DNA of 64,000 nt, from assembly GCF_008831285.2 (NCBI RefSeq), contig NC_045141.1, positions 19,402,848 to 19,466,847 on the forward strand, in the 5' to 3' direction. Position numbers and translations under genes: made by a program. Below, piece by piece: positions 29,690-42,559 of the stretch (within the stretch, counting starts at the first letter, position 1; each line of letters opens with the position of its first letter). This stretch comes from Nymphaea colorata (taxonomy: Eukaryota; Streptophyta; Magnoliopsida; Nymphaeales; Nymphaeaceae). Below the pieces are notes generated by a model. That model did no database searches. It was not told where the DNA came from and saw only the letters and a list, made by a program, of their open reading frames with translations.

Positions 29690-30270
29690 GGGGCTCCCAT
29701 TTGGCTCCACCTCAATTTTTTTTTTTTAAATTTACATGTAACTTTTAAAAAATTTCACCTGTTTTATATAAAAATTTTAAAAAATGATATTTCGGTCTTA
29801 TTCAAAATTTAGAAACTTTAATTCGATCTTAAAAAACATAAAAACAGAACTCCAATCAATCCCAAAAAAATGTGGGAAAACAATGGTTCAAGAAGCTCCA
29901 ATAAATCCCGACCAACAAGAAGAATCATCGCATCGCAGGCTGATGAGACAGAGATACAAAGAAAGAGAAATGGGATTGCAATCAGTCCCTAATGCAATGA
30001 ACAGCGGCAAGAGCCAAAATAATGGCGTCGCAGAGCTCGTCCATTCCACTGTTTGCTTCACCAGGCCGCCATGTTGGCCGTTCCATTGCTTCAGCATTAG
30101 CGGGTGAGTTAGAAATTTTTCATGATAAGAGTCGAATTAAAGTTTTTAAATTTTGACATGAATCAAATATTATTTTTCAAAATTTGTTACACTTTTTTAA
30201 AATTTACATGTAAAATTTTCTTTTCTAAAAAAATTTGAAGTGAGCCCATGCAGCCCCCCCGCCCCCTCTT
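29690..30270. mobile_element. Two inverted copies of one repeat family around a unique core
   Basis: 29690-29830 (GGGGCTCCCATTTGGCTCC, AAATTTACATGTAA, GAAACTTTAATTCGA) reappears inverted at about 30115-30265 (TCGAATTAAAGTTTTTAA, AAATTTACATGTAA, GAGCCCATGCAGCCCC). The copies bracket about 280 bp. It could be one transposon with about 140-bp inverted ends or two independent insertions; single copies at 34130-34270, 32195-32320 and 39285-39435 favour the second view or solo ends. Confidence 0.55.
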
Positions 30271-32450
30271 GGCTGTACGAGCAAAAGCCCTAACAGACAG
30301 TTTTTTCATCTTGGGAACTTCTTTCCACCCTCGGGTGGGATGAAATTTCCGAAAAAAATCATTTCTCAAAAAAGACCAACGGGTAGATCTTTTGTCCCTG
30401 GTTTGATAGCGGAACAATTGTTTTAGATTTTTTTTTCCTTCCGGTACAGTACATTTCCTGCCCCCATCAAACGACCGCTGGAGCCACGATACATCAAATA
30501 TATTTTCAAAACTTTCTTCTTTTTCAAGTCTTGCTCTTCTCCCACCACCACTAACGGGCTCAGGCGAAAGGATGTGAGAGAGCATCGGGCTCCCTTGAAA
30601 CCTCCACCAAACGATGGGTGGAGGGAACAGTGAAGCCACAACGGCTCTTCTCTTCTCTGTCATGGCTGCCAGAGGAAGAGGGAGAGAGATAGAGAGAGAA
30701 AAGAGTGAAGATCTGGACCGTCCAATGTTTGATGTCTCGAGATGCTGTATGTCAAATGACTAAAAATATAAAATATGCCACTAAAACATAACTATTATAT
30801 GAACATTGATGACGGTTTATGATAAAACAATAGTTTGTCTTCAACAATGATTCATGGTGATTTAAAAAATAAATTTTTAACTTATAGTCATCTATCAACA
30901 TCTCACCTCACACATTGCAGTTCTCTTATATAAGTGAGTGAATGATGACTCTTCATTCATTTGCTTTAAATGGATGATAAAATAAAAGAAAAAAAATGTG
31001 AACTAATGCGGCCTTGGTTCAATGACTCTGAAAAATCAAAGTTACCATTTAATGTTCTTTTATATATAAAACTTTTAACTAGCTTTATTTTGAAAACCGT
31101 TTTTTGATTTCTTTGTCACTATTGTTGTCTCTCTCTCTATCTTCCCCCATAAGATTGATGATGGATCTTAATTAAGCAGAAGAAGGCACCTGAAAATCTA
31201 ATCGAATTAAAATGGGACTTTTTTTGCTCAGTTTTCATATATATATATATATACAAAGACAACAACATCAATTAACAAAGAAAAGTATTGTTCGGAATTC
31301 CAAGTTGTATTTTAACTTTTAAAAATCCACACCTACCCTCTATTTCTTATCCCCGACAAAGTTTTTGGAGTTAAATTTCTCAAGCGGAAACCATTGCTGG
31401 TTAAGTGCTCCTAAAAAGAATGTCCAATGCACTACAGCAGAACACGTACAGCAACCGCACTCTCGAATGACTCAAAACTTTTGAATGAAGATTAAAAGAA
31501 GTAATGATATAATGAGAACAAAAGAGGCAGATCCAGAGGCCTAGAGCGTAGGCCGGTTTGGCAAAAATTCTCCTGCTTTGTTGCTTTCAAAGCATCAATG
31601 CAACTAAAATAAACAAACGTACACACATTATTCTTCATCGCCTATGAAAGTCTAAACATAATAGCCTAGAACGACCACAACCAGAGCTATATATATATAC
31701 ATATATTATATATAATGCGAAGCCCAATGCACCAACAAGGTGAATTAAGAGAGAGAAATAACAATTCATTATCAGGAGGAGGATGAAGAGCAAGCAACAC
31801 ATGAAGTGGGCTCCATTTATGAGCACAATGTACTGCGAGCTCACGGGCCATGGCGGATCCAGCAGCAAGTGGGTTGTCCTCTAACTGTTGTTATTCATCC
31901 ACCTCAGTGCATTGCCTGGAAGAACTGGAGGACCCAGTTGCAGAGAATATTCTTCTTCGACAGCTTAGCTCCTCATTTTTTCTTCCTTCTCTTGTTGATT
32001 TCTAGGGAAGATTTTTTTTTTTTTACTATTTAAATTGTTAATTCATGCTATAAGTGTTATTGTTTTGCAACGAATCTCATTCGTAGATGCTTCCAATTTC
32101 AGTTTGATTCCCCGCCGACAGAGATGTTCTAACCATACCCAGGTTGCCAGTCAAGGGGGAAACAAAATTAGACTAGTGTTCAGTTGGCATGAAGAGCGGA
32201 GTCACTAATTTTTTATTAGGGGAGCCGAACTATAGTTTCCAAGTTAAATTTTAACAAGAGCCCAAATATATTTTTTTTCAAAATTTTTATATAGGGTAAA
32301 TGATTTTTTTTTAAAGAATTACATGCATTTTTTTCCACCAATGGTACTTTACAGTTGCTATTGGACTTTGTTAGCTTTCTAAACTTATAGTTCTCTAATT
32401 ATCTTATAATTTCTCCCAATCAAAGCTGAAGCCAATAATTTTTTCCCAAT
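30270..32450. other. Intergenic, no gene recognised
   Basis: A 158-codon minus-strand frame (30663-30187) starts inside a CT-rich patch but shows no known motif and overlaps a repeat copy. The rest is AT-rich with short TA microsatellites near 31238 and 31690. Confidence 0.4.
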
Positions 32451-32460
32451 CAACCTCCTT

Positions 32461-32673
32461 AAGGGGGCATTTGCTAGCCGGAGATTTAAGATCCTCAGGA
32501 TTTGAGAACCACATATTTAAGATCAGACTCTCCCCACTCCGAACTTAAATCCGACCATTCCTCAATACAAAAAAGTGCGGATCTTGGGATCCTTAGTTTG
32601 ATGGAAAAAGCATGTCACGTCACTTTAACATTAAATCGATAAATTTCAAATCCGGGGTAATCAAACGCAACCT
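32461..32673. mobile_element. hAT-like MITE, about 213 bp
   Basis: AAGGGGGCATTTGCTAGCCGG on the left pairs with CCGGGGTAATCAAACGCAAC on the right. Internally TTTAAGATC and CTTAAATCCGACC blocks recur in relatives at 33690-33840, 34850-34890 and 49979-50095. No coding capacity. Confidence 0.6.
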
Positions 32674-33096
32674 TATCATTTATGGTCCAAATATTGAAGA
32701 ATCAGAAGGGGGGGGGGGGGACTTTTGTGCAAGTGGAATCAGTCGATGAACTTTACTTGTCTCTTTTTGGCAAGAAAACAACACTAGAATTGTGCTCATG
32801 ATTGCGGGAAAAGGAAGCAGGTCATCTTAAATTTGAAAGCGAATAATAGATAAACTTGTAAGTAGGTGACCGTATCTTTCATTGACGAAAGATGAACTTG
32901 TAAGACACTTTAAGCACTGCACATGCACAGAGCCCTCTGCAGAAGAACACTTAATGAACATGATTCTTGATGAGATGACATTTGTATCGTCTCCTCTCAC
33001 TAGATGAGAGTCTAAAAGAACATAATGTTGCCCCACTTCTCTTTGCAAGCTCCCCAGGGAAGTGTGAGCTTTTCTTTAGGTTTCATTTCTTTTTTA

Positions 33097-33297
33097 GGGG
33101 ACGTTTGGTACACCTAGAATCATGAAATTTTAGAATCAGAATGCTTATTTTTTCGATAAATTGGAATTATTAGACAAACATGATATTTTGTTTCTGAAAC
33201 TGAAGCCTGAAATTTTGATTTCATTCCAGTTTGAGGAAAAAATATGACTCTAGAATTTTCATTCTTGAATCAAAATTCCAAACCATCGAACACCCCC
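33097..33297. mobile_element. Tourist-like (PIF/Harbinger) MITE with TTA flanks
   Basis: GGGGACGTTTGGTA begins after TTA (33094-33096) and the inverted end ATCGAACACCCCC is followed by TTA (33298-33300). The interior contains mirrored TAGAATC..ATTCTAGA-like words. A 3-bp TTA duplication with a GGGG-GTTTGG end is characteristic of the Tourist group. Confidence 0.65.
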
Positions 33298-34129
33298 TTA
33301 GAGAAATGAGCGGAGTTATGCAAATCTTCATTGAAGTTGGTTGCATGTTCGACCCGTGTGCATATTCAGGGAATAGAAATAATAACTAAATATTCCCTCA
33401 AAAGGATAAAAAAAGAGTTCACCTGTGAGGAAAAAATGGAAAATTCACTTTCCTATTTCTTTAGTGGGGGCGTCGAACTCATGTGGTGTGCTCGAGCTAG
33501 TGTTTTCTACTTAGTCCCTCCAAGTAGCGATTAGGAAATGAGAGTTTAATGTTGCTTTCTGCATGAGTAGAACTTTACATTCGCTATTTGACATTTTTAG
33601 GGAAAAAGTAAAGCTTTTTAAAGTTATAATTATCTAATTATGTTACAAATTTTCCACCAAAGTAATTAACGCTGAAGCTCATAAATGACCATAGATTTGA
33701 TTTAAGATCACTCTCTCTCTCTCCTCCTCCGATCTTAAATCCGACCATTTCTTAATGCCAAAAAGTAAACTAAGAATCTTATGTATAGATCTTATGTCTG
33801 ACCTAACATCCCTAGTTTGATGAACTATAGATCTTTTGGCATATGATCAGAAAAAGCATGTCACGTCACTTCAATATTAGATCCATAAATTGTAAGAGTT
33901 TATGATCCAAATATTGAACAACTTGGCTGGTCATTTTAGATTTGAAAATGAGTAGATGAACTTGTAGGTATGTGAGCATATCCCATAGAAGTAGTTGGGA
34001 TAAAGTGGGTCTGAATAGGTTTGGGACCCCGGCATTGGCCCTATCATACAGATTGGGCAGACTCTGATAAGAAGATTGTATTGAACTGCAACTAGGGTTC
34101 GCAACTAGGGGTCAAAGCCAAGGTAGGCC

Positions 34130-34270
34130 TGCATGGGCCTTGTCCCCACCTCAATTTTTTTTAAAATTTACATGTAAATTTTAAAAAATTTCACTTGTTA
34201 TATATAAAATTTTGAAAAATGATATTTTGGCCTCAGTCAAAATTCAGAAACTTTAATTTGGCCCGCTTCA
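34130..34270 (+). repeat. Solo copy of the 29690-type repeat
   Basis: CCCCACCTCAATTTTTTT, AAATTTACATGTAAATTTTA, TGAAAAATGATATTTTGG and GAAACTTTAATTTGG follow in the same order as at 29690-29830. Confidence 0.65.
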
Positions 34271-34805
34271 TGGAAAATTTCTGACATTCGCGGCAATGCT
34301 TTTAAAGCTTACTAAATGGAGTATCATCTCCTTTCACTAGATTCATAACATAACATAAATGTTGTCCCACTTCTCTTTGCAAACTCCCCAAGAAAGTGTG
34401 AGCTTTATTTTTAGGTTTCATTTCTTCTTTAGAGAATGAGTGGGGTTAGGCAGATCTTTGTTGAATTTGGTTACATGTTTTTGACCCTTGTGCGGAATGG
34501 AAATAACGAATATGCCCTTAAAAGGATAAAAGAAGAGTCTCCCCTGTGTGGATAAAATTGGAAATTCATTTTACTATTTTGTCCTCAAGGGAGGAAAACA
34601 TGGTGTGTACTGAGGGCATCAATCTACGTGGCGTGCTCGAGCCAGTGTAGGCTTGTGTAAGCAATTGCTCATACAGATGTATAAAAAATATTTATTTTTG
34701 TATTGATACTTCATGGTTATTTTTTATTTGCATTAAAATTTAAATGCTACTGCCAACCAACGGAAATTTTTTTGCTCATCAGCTAGAACTTGACCTTCAT
34801 ACACT

Positions 34806-34982
34806 TAGGTTGTGTTTGTTTCACGACAGAGTGGTCCATGGATTTAAGATCAGACCAACCTTTCCTCCTCATCCGACCTTAAATTCATGGTTTTTAATGC
34901 GTAACATGAGATCCTCTGCTTAGACAAACTGAGGATCTTCCAAAACATACCTTTTTATGCATGCTATCAAACGCAATCGTAC
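34806..34982. mobile_element. hAT-like MITE, about 177 bp
   Basis: AGGTTGTGTTTG on the left and CTATCAAACGCAATCGT on the right are inverted ends. TTTAAGATCAGACC and CCGACCTTAAATTC inside place it with the 32461 element. Confidence 0.55.
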
Positions 34983-34989
34983 TATCGAC

Positions 34990-37900
34990 TAGGTTCTCAC
35001 CCATTTATTGACATCACATGTCTTTTCGGCCACGAGCATTTTGAAATTGAAATTGGGTCCCCATCAGCAAGTCCAATGAAGACAACACAGACAGAAAAAC
35101 TCCATGACAGGGTTAGAACTTGATTCAAATACTTACAACTTAGGTCTTTTTACATGTGACCACAGGAAAAGCAATTGCCATCTTTATGAAATGGCACAAG
35201 GTAAGAATGATTGAAATTTGTAAGGTGATATTAACAAGTAAACAATTTTTTTTTTAAAAAAAGGGCCTCATTTTGGTCATTTTACACAAGGACGGTAGAG
35301 ATTTGATAATTCTCTTCAATAACTCACCTAATACGAAGTGCTACTAATCATCCACAAAATAATTTTTTGGAGCTGCCATATCATAAATGTGACCATAAAG
35401 ACAAGGCCGACGAGAAACATTAAATAGAAGTGACTATTGGGGCCAATAATAAATGCGACGAAGTAATAGCAAGGAAGTTAAAAAAAGAGGAAGAGGAGGA
35501 GGTAGGTAGGATGCACATGGACTAGATATTCTATTTTGAAAATTCGTATATGTATGAGATCTTGATTTGGTTTGGACATGAATTTAATTTTTAAGTAAAA
35601 TAGAATCGCGAATCCAATTGCATATGATTTTACTAAGGCGTGGAATCTTCTCAATGTTGAATTTGAATTGAATCTGAATCGCACCACCACGACCCATTTT
35701 CAAAGTAATCGAACATTCCCCTTTTCAACATTCAAGGGAGTAGCGGAACTAATGTGTGACTGGTGTGTGTCGCTATCCATGCCAACTCTTAAAGACTTTA
35801 TTGTGACTGAGCTGGACCTAGGTTTAGCCACATGGGATGCCCACACTAGGCCTAGGTCAGCGCCCCACAAGCTCTCATCCTACAAAAACAAAGACGGATG
35901 ATAAACTTTTTTGATTCCGCGCCACTGGTCCAAGGATTTATTATACAGGTTACCGAGCCCATCATGTTGATGGAGCAATGGTGACAGTTTATCACGAAAA
36001 TGGTATGTTGAGATTTAATATTCCGAGAAAAAAAGTAGGAGGACGTCGGGGGATGGCTCCAATCTGCCTGGACGATTTTTCTACAGGCGCCACTTGATTG
36101 GTGAGACAATTTTGTAGCGCCACTAGATTGGCTTGTAAAGGATAAAAAATCAGGGCTCTCGTTTGAATGGCGTAATTAATACCGGTGACATTAATGCCAT
36201 ATCGATTGCTCGCTCAGTATGGTCGACGCTGGTAAGCCCATATCGGCTCTTGTTCACGTTTTTGTATTTTAATTTAAAATGATTTAAAGTAATTTAAAAT
36301 ATATAAAATATAAGTCTCCATTAATGAGGCGCCGACGGCGTGATTTGAATAACATTTCCGAAACAACGTTTTTTGTATGAAATAATTTAAAATTTATTTG
36401 GAATTTTAATAACCATGAGAATCAGAAACTTGAAACTTCAAGTCACCGGCCGGATTTTTCGCTCTTCTCATCCGACGTTCGTGATATCAAACACTCTAAC
36501 TTAATTGAATAAGTCAGAGAGCTTGATGGACCCGGCCTTTTCAACGGACTCTCTTTAATGTGTGTTTTTAAATACTGTAAATATCTTGGTTTTTTTTTAT
36601 ATTTTATTAAAATCCCCAAGGGATTTTGTCATATATCTGAAAATGTATCGGACTTTATTTTCTATAATAAATTAATTTAAATAAATAAATATTTCTACCA
36701 TGTTTTTTATTCGTGTGGCCCTACAGAGACCCATATTCTGAGGTCCCCCTTACTGGATTTTCGTATCATTTCGCTTTCCCTTCGATTCGATTTGATGCTT
36801 ATAAAGGATAAGGTCCGAGCTCTATTCCACTTGAATCATGGAAAACGTGAGACAAAAAATGAAAAGGGACAATTTTCACCCTTCCAAATATAGGGAAAGT
36901 TATTATTATCATGTTTTTAGGAAACTTAGGACCTGCGGTGAGGTTTGACAATAAGAAAATTAATACAATATTTCATCAATCATCAATTTGTTCTAAAAGA
37001 AATATTAACGCTTAGCTTTATGAATTTGCCTTAATAGTATTTTATGAAACAAATTCACGAAACATTATGTTAGTGTTCATGTTGCCAAACGCCTCAATTT
37101 TGCACTGTCGCGAGTCCCAGATCTATGATCCAAACATGTCCGCACTTTTTTCACAGAAAAATGGCAAGATTTTTTTTACTTTGAATTTCAGAATTTAGGC
37201 GACTGATATAGGATCTTAAGATTTGATATTGTCAATTGAAAAGAACGGAAATTCTCGTGTTTGAACATACAAAAAATCATGTTAGTAATTGTATCAGACG
37301 CAGTCCGTCTCTTCAAAATGGGCCGGCGCTAAATCGAACAAATGCCCTTTAATCTTCCTTGCGAAGGTGGAGAATATTTCATTTTTAATTGAACAAATAT
37401 ATGACGTATAACTTGCTCTGGGAGGTAAGTGAAGGCGACGCTGCTCAAATGTTTGTTGAATTTGGGCAGAACAAATTTGATTATCAATATTGTTTTTAAT
37501 TTGATTATAAATATTGTTTTTGGAACATGATCACGTAGCACTTCAAAAAAAAAAATGTTTTTCTTAAAAAATGTGTTTTGAAAATGCCAATGTTTTTTAT
37601 TATGATAAACATTCTTTTTTAATCATAAAAACTATAATTTTAGGAACATAACATAGCTAGTTGGACCAACACCGAACAAAATCCTTCATTATTAGTTTGA
37701 TACTCATACGCATTTATATGAATTAACATGCAATGGGACGAAATATCCATCATGTTCGCCTGGATCATATAAAATATAAGCCTCATTTGTTTATTTTTTT
37801 AATATAAAACTTAGCTTTCCATATGATAATCAAATAAGGATGTACATTTATTATTGTAGTTTAGTTAAATATAATCTATGAATTTAATTGATTAAAGAAA

Positions 37901-39280
37901 CGAAAGGGTTCGGCCGTTTTGCTGTCATGAAAAACAAAGGAAGCGCTTGAATTTAATAGACCAAAATTGGAAGATATAAATATCGATATGCTCCAACAAA
38001 ATAATTTGAAAGTCCTTTTGGCACTTGACATAACATTGACCAACGTGGTATAAGAGGAACGTACATTTCTGTCGCCAATGGCATTTGGCCATGTGGGTTA
38101 TAAAGCGGAACAGAAAAGAGAGCACATGCATGAGAGTGACATATGAAGGGCAGGACCACTATAATACAAAAGGAGGAGCAAATATTAAAAGTAAATTATT
38201 GCCTCAAAGATGTCGAGATTTCAAATTGAAAGAACCATAAAAAAACTTTCGTAAATCATTCTCGCACCATAAACTCTTGCTAACATCAATCTAGTGATTA
38301 TTTTTTTTTAGCGGCCAAATTTCAATATCCATCCTCACAGGGTCAAATCGTGTGTATATATATATACATGTATAATCGGATGTCAGTAATATATACATGT
38401 ATAATCGGATGTCAGATATATTACTGATGACTAAGCTTTAAAAATTTATCGACTAAAAACAATTATTATATTGACATTAGCGATGGTTTATTATGCTACG
38501 TATTAGGGGCAATTTATGGTCTTTTTTGCAATGAAAATTTTAAATTTTGGCAATATGGCAACTACCCAACATCCGATATGATTATAGTTTTTTAGAGTCA
38601 TCTAGCCATTTAATCAGGATTGTCTGATCCTAGATGGTTAAAAGAAAACATACTTTATAGTCTGCCGATCCCCAACAGTAAGTTATTTAACGAATCATCT
38701 GTTAGTCTAGATTAAATCATACAAACCAATGAGAGAAAAGCGTTTTGAATCTCACCAGGATGCATGACTAAAATATATGCAGTCCAAGAGAGAGAGAGAG
38801 GGGGGCAGCCTAGGGTTTGACTGGTTGGTGAGGGGTTTTTGAGCCGGAGTTTCAGAGTGAGATGATAAAGAGTCCTCAAGGGTTTGACTGGTTGGTGAAG
38901 CTCAATATCTTAGCCGCAATATTTTGGCGGCATCTTGGAGGAGGAGGTGAACAGAAATTAGACTTCTGAACCAATGGTTCTATCATTAGAACCAGTCGTT
39001 CACCCGTCGGCAAAATCGCAACCCAATCGGAATCCACCAACGCAGCCAGCAAACGCTACCAGGCAAACCCGCCGCCTGTTTGCATCTACTTACCTAATTA
39101 AACACGACGTAAAGTTAGGCACAATAATGTATCATTGTCTTATTGCTCATCTCGAATAAAGTTTCTACTTGCTCTGTGCGTCCCCCGTATTAGAGTTCGA
39201 CATGAAAGAAATACCCGAAAAAATGCTTCCAATCTCTACCCCCATGCACTTTCATTGAAAAAGCTTGTTGCTGTCTAGGG
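34990..39280. other. AT-rich gene-poor block
   Basis: No recognisable exon. It holds fragments of MITE families (for example around 36150-36360 and 37085-37300), the short tandem at 38361 and a duplicated AGGGTTTGACTGGTTGGTGA word at about 38813 and 38879. Confidence 0.45.
38361..38415. repeat. 29-bp tandem duplication
   Basis: TATATACATGTATAATCGGA followed by TGTCAG occurs at 38361 and again at 38390. Confidence 0.8.
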
Positions 39281-39284
39281 CGAA

Positions 39285-39435
39285 GCAATTTTTTTTGTTT
39301 TACGGAGGAGTTGAATTATAATTTCATGATAAGAGTTGAAACATCAAAATTTTTATGATTTTTCTTTAAAAATTTACATGTAAATTTAAAAAAGAAAATT
39401 GAAAGGAGCCAAGCTCCTGCAGGCCCCACCCCTGA
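39285..39435 (-). repeat. Inverted solo copy of the 29690-type repeat
   Basis: TTTCATGATAAGAGTTGAA, AAAATTTACATGTAAATTT and GGAGCCAAGCTCCTGCAGGC match the right arm at 30115-30265. It ends in GGCCCCACCCCTG. Confidence 0.55.
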
Positions 39436-39439
39436 TTGG

Positions 39440-42400
39440 TGAGAGAGATGGATTTCAGATCATGTTTATTATGAAAGATGAATCGTCCAACCTTTTGCTG
39501 AATATGTACACAAATCCCAAGCATTTTGCCTGTGTACTGCCAATTTACTAGAGGAAAGAACAAAACAAGGAAAGGGAGGACAGAAGGAGCAGCATATGTT
39601 TATTTCACTACTCCACAGGGGCCTTGTATGTATACGATAAAGCCGATCTCTTTATATACAAATGCAAAGAATGGGGCTGTGCATTCGGTTTTTCCCAGTC
39701 GGGGAACTCGCTCAACTTTGGTTTTTGGTGTTGTAAGCTGTTCTCTAGGCTCAATGTGGCTGTCTCCGAGTGTTTTGTAGCTTCAGCTGCGTCTGTTTGA
39801 TCCAGCTCATTCTTGTTGAATAAAAAGTTTCGGAAGGCCTCTCCTCCCTGCAGATTTGAATCAGAAGGAATACGGATATCGCCTTGGATCGAGTGTTGCA
39901 GAATATGAGCCTTGTCTCATGCAAAACCTGCAGCCTGCAAACAAAATTCAGGCATGGCATGCATGCATCTATTAGAGAAACTATCCGAGTGAATGGTGGT
40001 TCTGGCTTACTTATGAGCACCCTTTCATTTATTGTGATGGACGGTTGAGAAAAAAACAAAGAGAAAATATTATAACTAATGCTACATGATCAAATTTCAT
40101 AACTTTTTCTTTTTGTTTTTCTCTCAACCGTTCATCACCATGCATCATGAGTGAACTGGATTAGTGTTATTCAAGTCTATTGTTCCTCTCATGCCAATAT
40201 AAGCAGTTATGTTGCGCGATATGGCGGGTTTCCGGCGAACCAATCAATATTTGTTTATGTTGATGCCCTGATACAGGGGCGGAGGGAGTGGGGGGGCCGC
40301 CTGAGCCATGGCCCGAGTGAGCGCAGGAATTTTTGTTTATATTGAAAAAATCAATTTTTTTTTTAGTTTGGTCAGACCCGTCGCTCGCTCCTTTTGGCCC
40401 GACCTGCTACTCCTCTTGACCCGACTCCTGACAGTTTGGTTCTCCACTAAAAAAAATTCTGCCTCTACCCCTACCACATCTTTACTGTCCTTTTTACTTC
40501 GCATCATCCTTTTGTTTTTTCACCACAGGTCTATACTTTTGTATTATATTCTTATTTGTCTGAGTTTTTAAATCTCAAGTCGAAACACATTTTTGGTCAG
40601 TCAATCTGTTGATTTCGCAAGCAATTCTGACGTCGTTTGATTCCATTCACGACTCAATGGATCATTAGAGTTTCCAATTCGACTAAAAAACTGATTTTGT
40701 TAACACTGGTTCGGGATACATCTTTGATTTTCTATCTAAAGAAAGGGAAAAAGAAATTACAAGAGGAGGGACACTCAGATTCAACGCTAGTTATAAGGTA
40801 ACGATAATTATATCCACGACCCACAAGTTGATTAAGATAGTTTGAATCTGAGAAACCCCTTTTTTCTCGTTTTATTTTTTTGGGCACTTGTAACTTTAAA
40901 AAACAATTAAATCTAGAGCAAGACGTATAATACAACGCGGCATACCTAGTATTTTGTCGGTGATTAATCGCAAGTACACTTAAGTAAGACTTCAGTGTTG
41001 CCAAACTTTTTTTATTCGATTGTTGTTGGTATGCAGCAGTCTTCTTCTCTTTCATATCAGTTCTATATGATTCCTTTCACCTCTCATAGCATATATTTGA
41101 CGATTATTTTATATTCATGTGGTCACTTTATAAGGTTGCATGAATATTCGATATCAACCATCACAATGGAAGGTCAAAAAGGTTCTTCTTGACTTTCAGG
41201 TTTTCTTTCCTTTCTTATTCAAAATGCCCTTATTTTCTGAAGTTCATACGAATTCATCGTCAGCTTCTGTTGAATCGTTTTGAAAGGATCCTATACACGT
41301 CATTAACGTGAGTTTGGCAACGGGCAACCTTCGGGGTTATAGAATTTATGCAAAATGTGTAGGTCCACCTTCATGTCACAAGCTCTCCATGCAGGTCACA
41401 GGCACAGATATGCTCTGCCAGAAGATGGGCAGCTTTCTGTCAAAGCTCAGCAGAGTCAGTCTTGTCTCTTAATTCATCTTGCTTTCTATTTTTTTTTTTT
41501 TTAAATCACTCGGGCACCATTTTATTTATATATGTAAGTTCTTAACAAACTTAGACAGCATTTGGATGACATCCTAAAAGGTAGAAACCAAGTCTTGTTG
41601 TAATCAATGTTTGAAACCTGCCGGGTTCTTTCCTTCCTTTTGAAAACACTGTTTAAGAGTGTTTGCCGATAAGAATAATTTTCCTTTAATAAATTGTCAT
41701 GAATGTCTTTGAAAAGGGAAAGAAAAAAGAAAAGGCGTCCAGTTAAAGACCTTAGATCAAATGCCAATGGTGCCATGATTGCCCATTTACCAGTAAAGTA
41801 AAGACCTGCGAATATCTTCAAGTACCATAAATAGATTTTGCTGATCAAATGATTGTGCTAAGCTTGTGATGGTAATTAAAGTAATGGATTTATCTCGAAA
41901 GTACAAGTACCAAACAAATAAGCAAATGATAAAAATGTGAATGATGCCAAGACTCTTGATCGAATATCGACATTGTCGTCCTGTTGCTTGATCTGTTCGT
42001 TTTGTAGTATTGTTGTTGGTCTGATTCAGGAGAAACATTTATCAGTTTGCCAAGAAAGGTTGAGCACCAATTTGGTAAGTGGATCGGTTTAACTTACAAC
42101 GCTTTCCATTGATTAATCAACTTTGCTATTTTTATACTAATTAAAGAGCAGTGAAGCAGAGGTGCAGATCAATCAGAAAGGTGATTGATGAGCTTCTCCT
42201 TCACGAGGATTTTCATTTTGGTCCGAGAATTTTCTGTTTGGTCACAACGCTCTCTCATGAAAGTCTCCAAAGTGGAATTGTCTTTGTCCCAACAGATGAG
42301 CAGACATTGAAGCAATCTTCCTTTTGCTTTTTTTCAGAGTCTGGAGTGTAAGGGGCCCCTTTCCCCTCCCTCCCCCTCCTTCCCTCAGAATCAGAGAAAA

Positions 42401-42450
42401 AAACTGCACCTGACTAGCATGGCCTTCTGAGAAAACCCCAACCATGTCCC
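39440..42450. other. Intergenic, no gene recognised
   Basis: A GGGGCGGAGGGAGTGGGGGG dispersed-repeat end lies at about 40276. A 103-codon minus-strand frame without a start (39916-39608) is the longest unexplained open stretch. No family match. Confidence 0.4.
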
Positions 42451-42458
42451 TTACCTTT

Positions 42459-42539
42459 GAAATGCCCAAATTGACCCTGTAATCAACGGTTCTGAAGTCA
42501 TTCAATTTCAGCTCTCCATGGGCATCAAAGACTTGCTGC
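42459..42539 (-). other. Isolated exon-like block of 27 codons, unrecognised
   Basis: On the minus strand GATTGCAG precedes CAAGTCTTTGATGCC and the block ends AAG|GTAAGG, so both splice sites are good. It encodes QVFDAHGELKLNDF and then VDYRVNLGISK, which looks protein-like. No flanking exons were found, so it may be a captured or orphaned exon. Confidence 0.3.
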
Positions 42540-42559
42540 AATCAAAGCTACTTCTGCAG

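Noticed and set aside
30187-30663. 158-codon minus-strand frame
   Set aside because: Its C-terminal part lies within a dispersed repeat arm; no conserved motif.
33690-33870. Further hAT-like MITE
   Set aside because: It shares TTTAAGATC and CTTAAATCCGACC words with the 32461 element but I could not define paired ends, so it is left as a degraded fragment.
39608-39916. 103-codon minus-strand open stretch with a faint FPDW motif resembling RIN4/NOI proteins
   Set aside because: No start codon, the nearby acceptor sites do not lead into this frame without a stop, and the motif match is a few residues only.
41540-41770. MITE suggested by GCATTTGGATGACATCC at its left
   Set aside because: No convincing inverted partner at the right side (GGCGTCC only).
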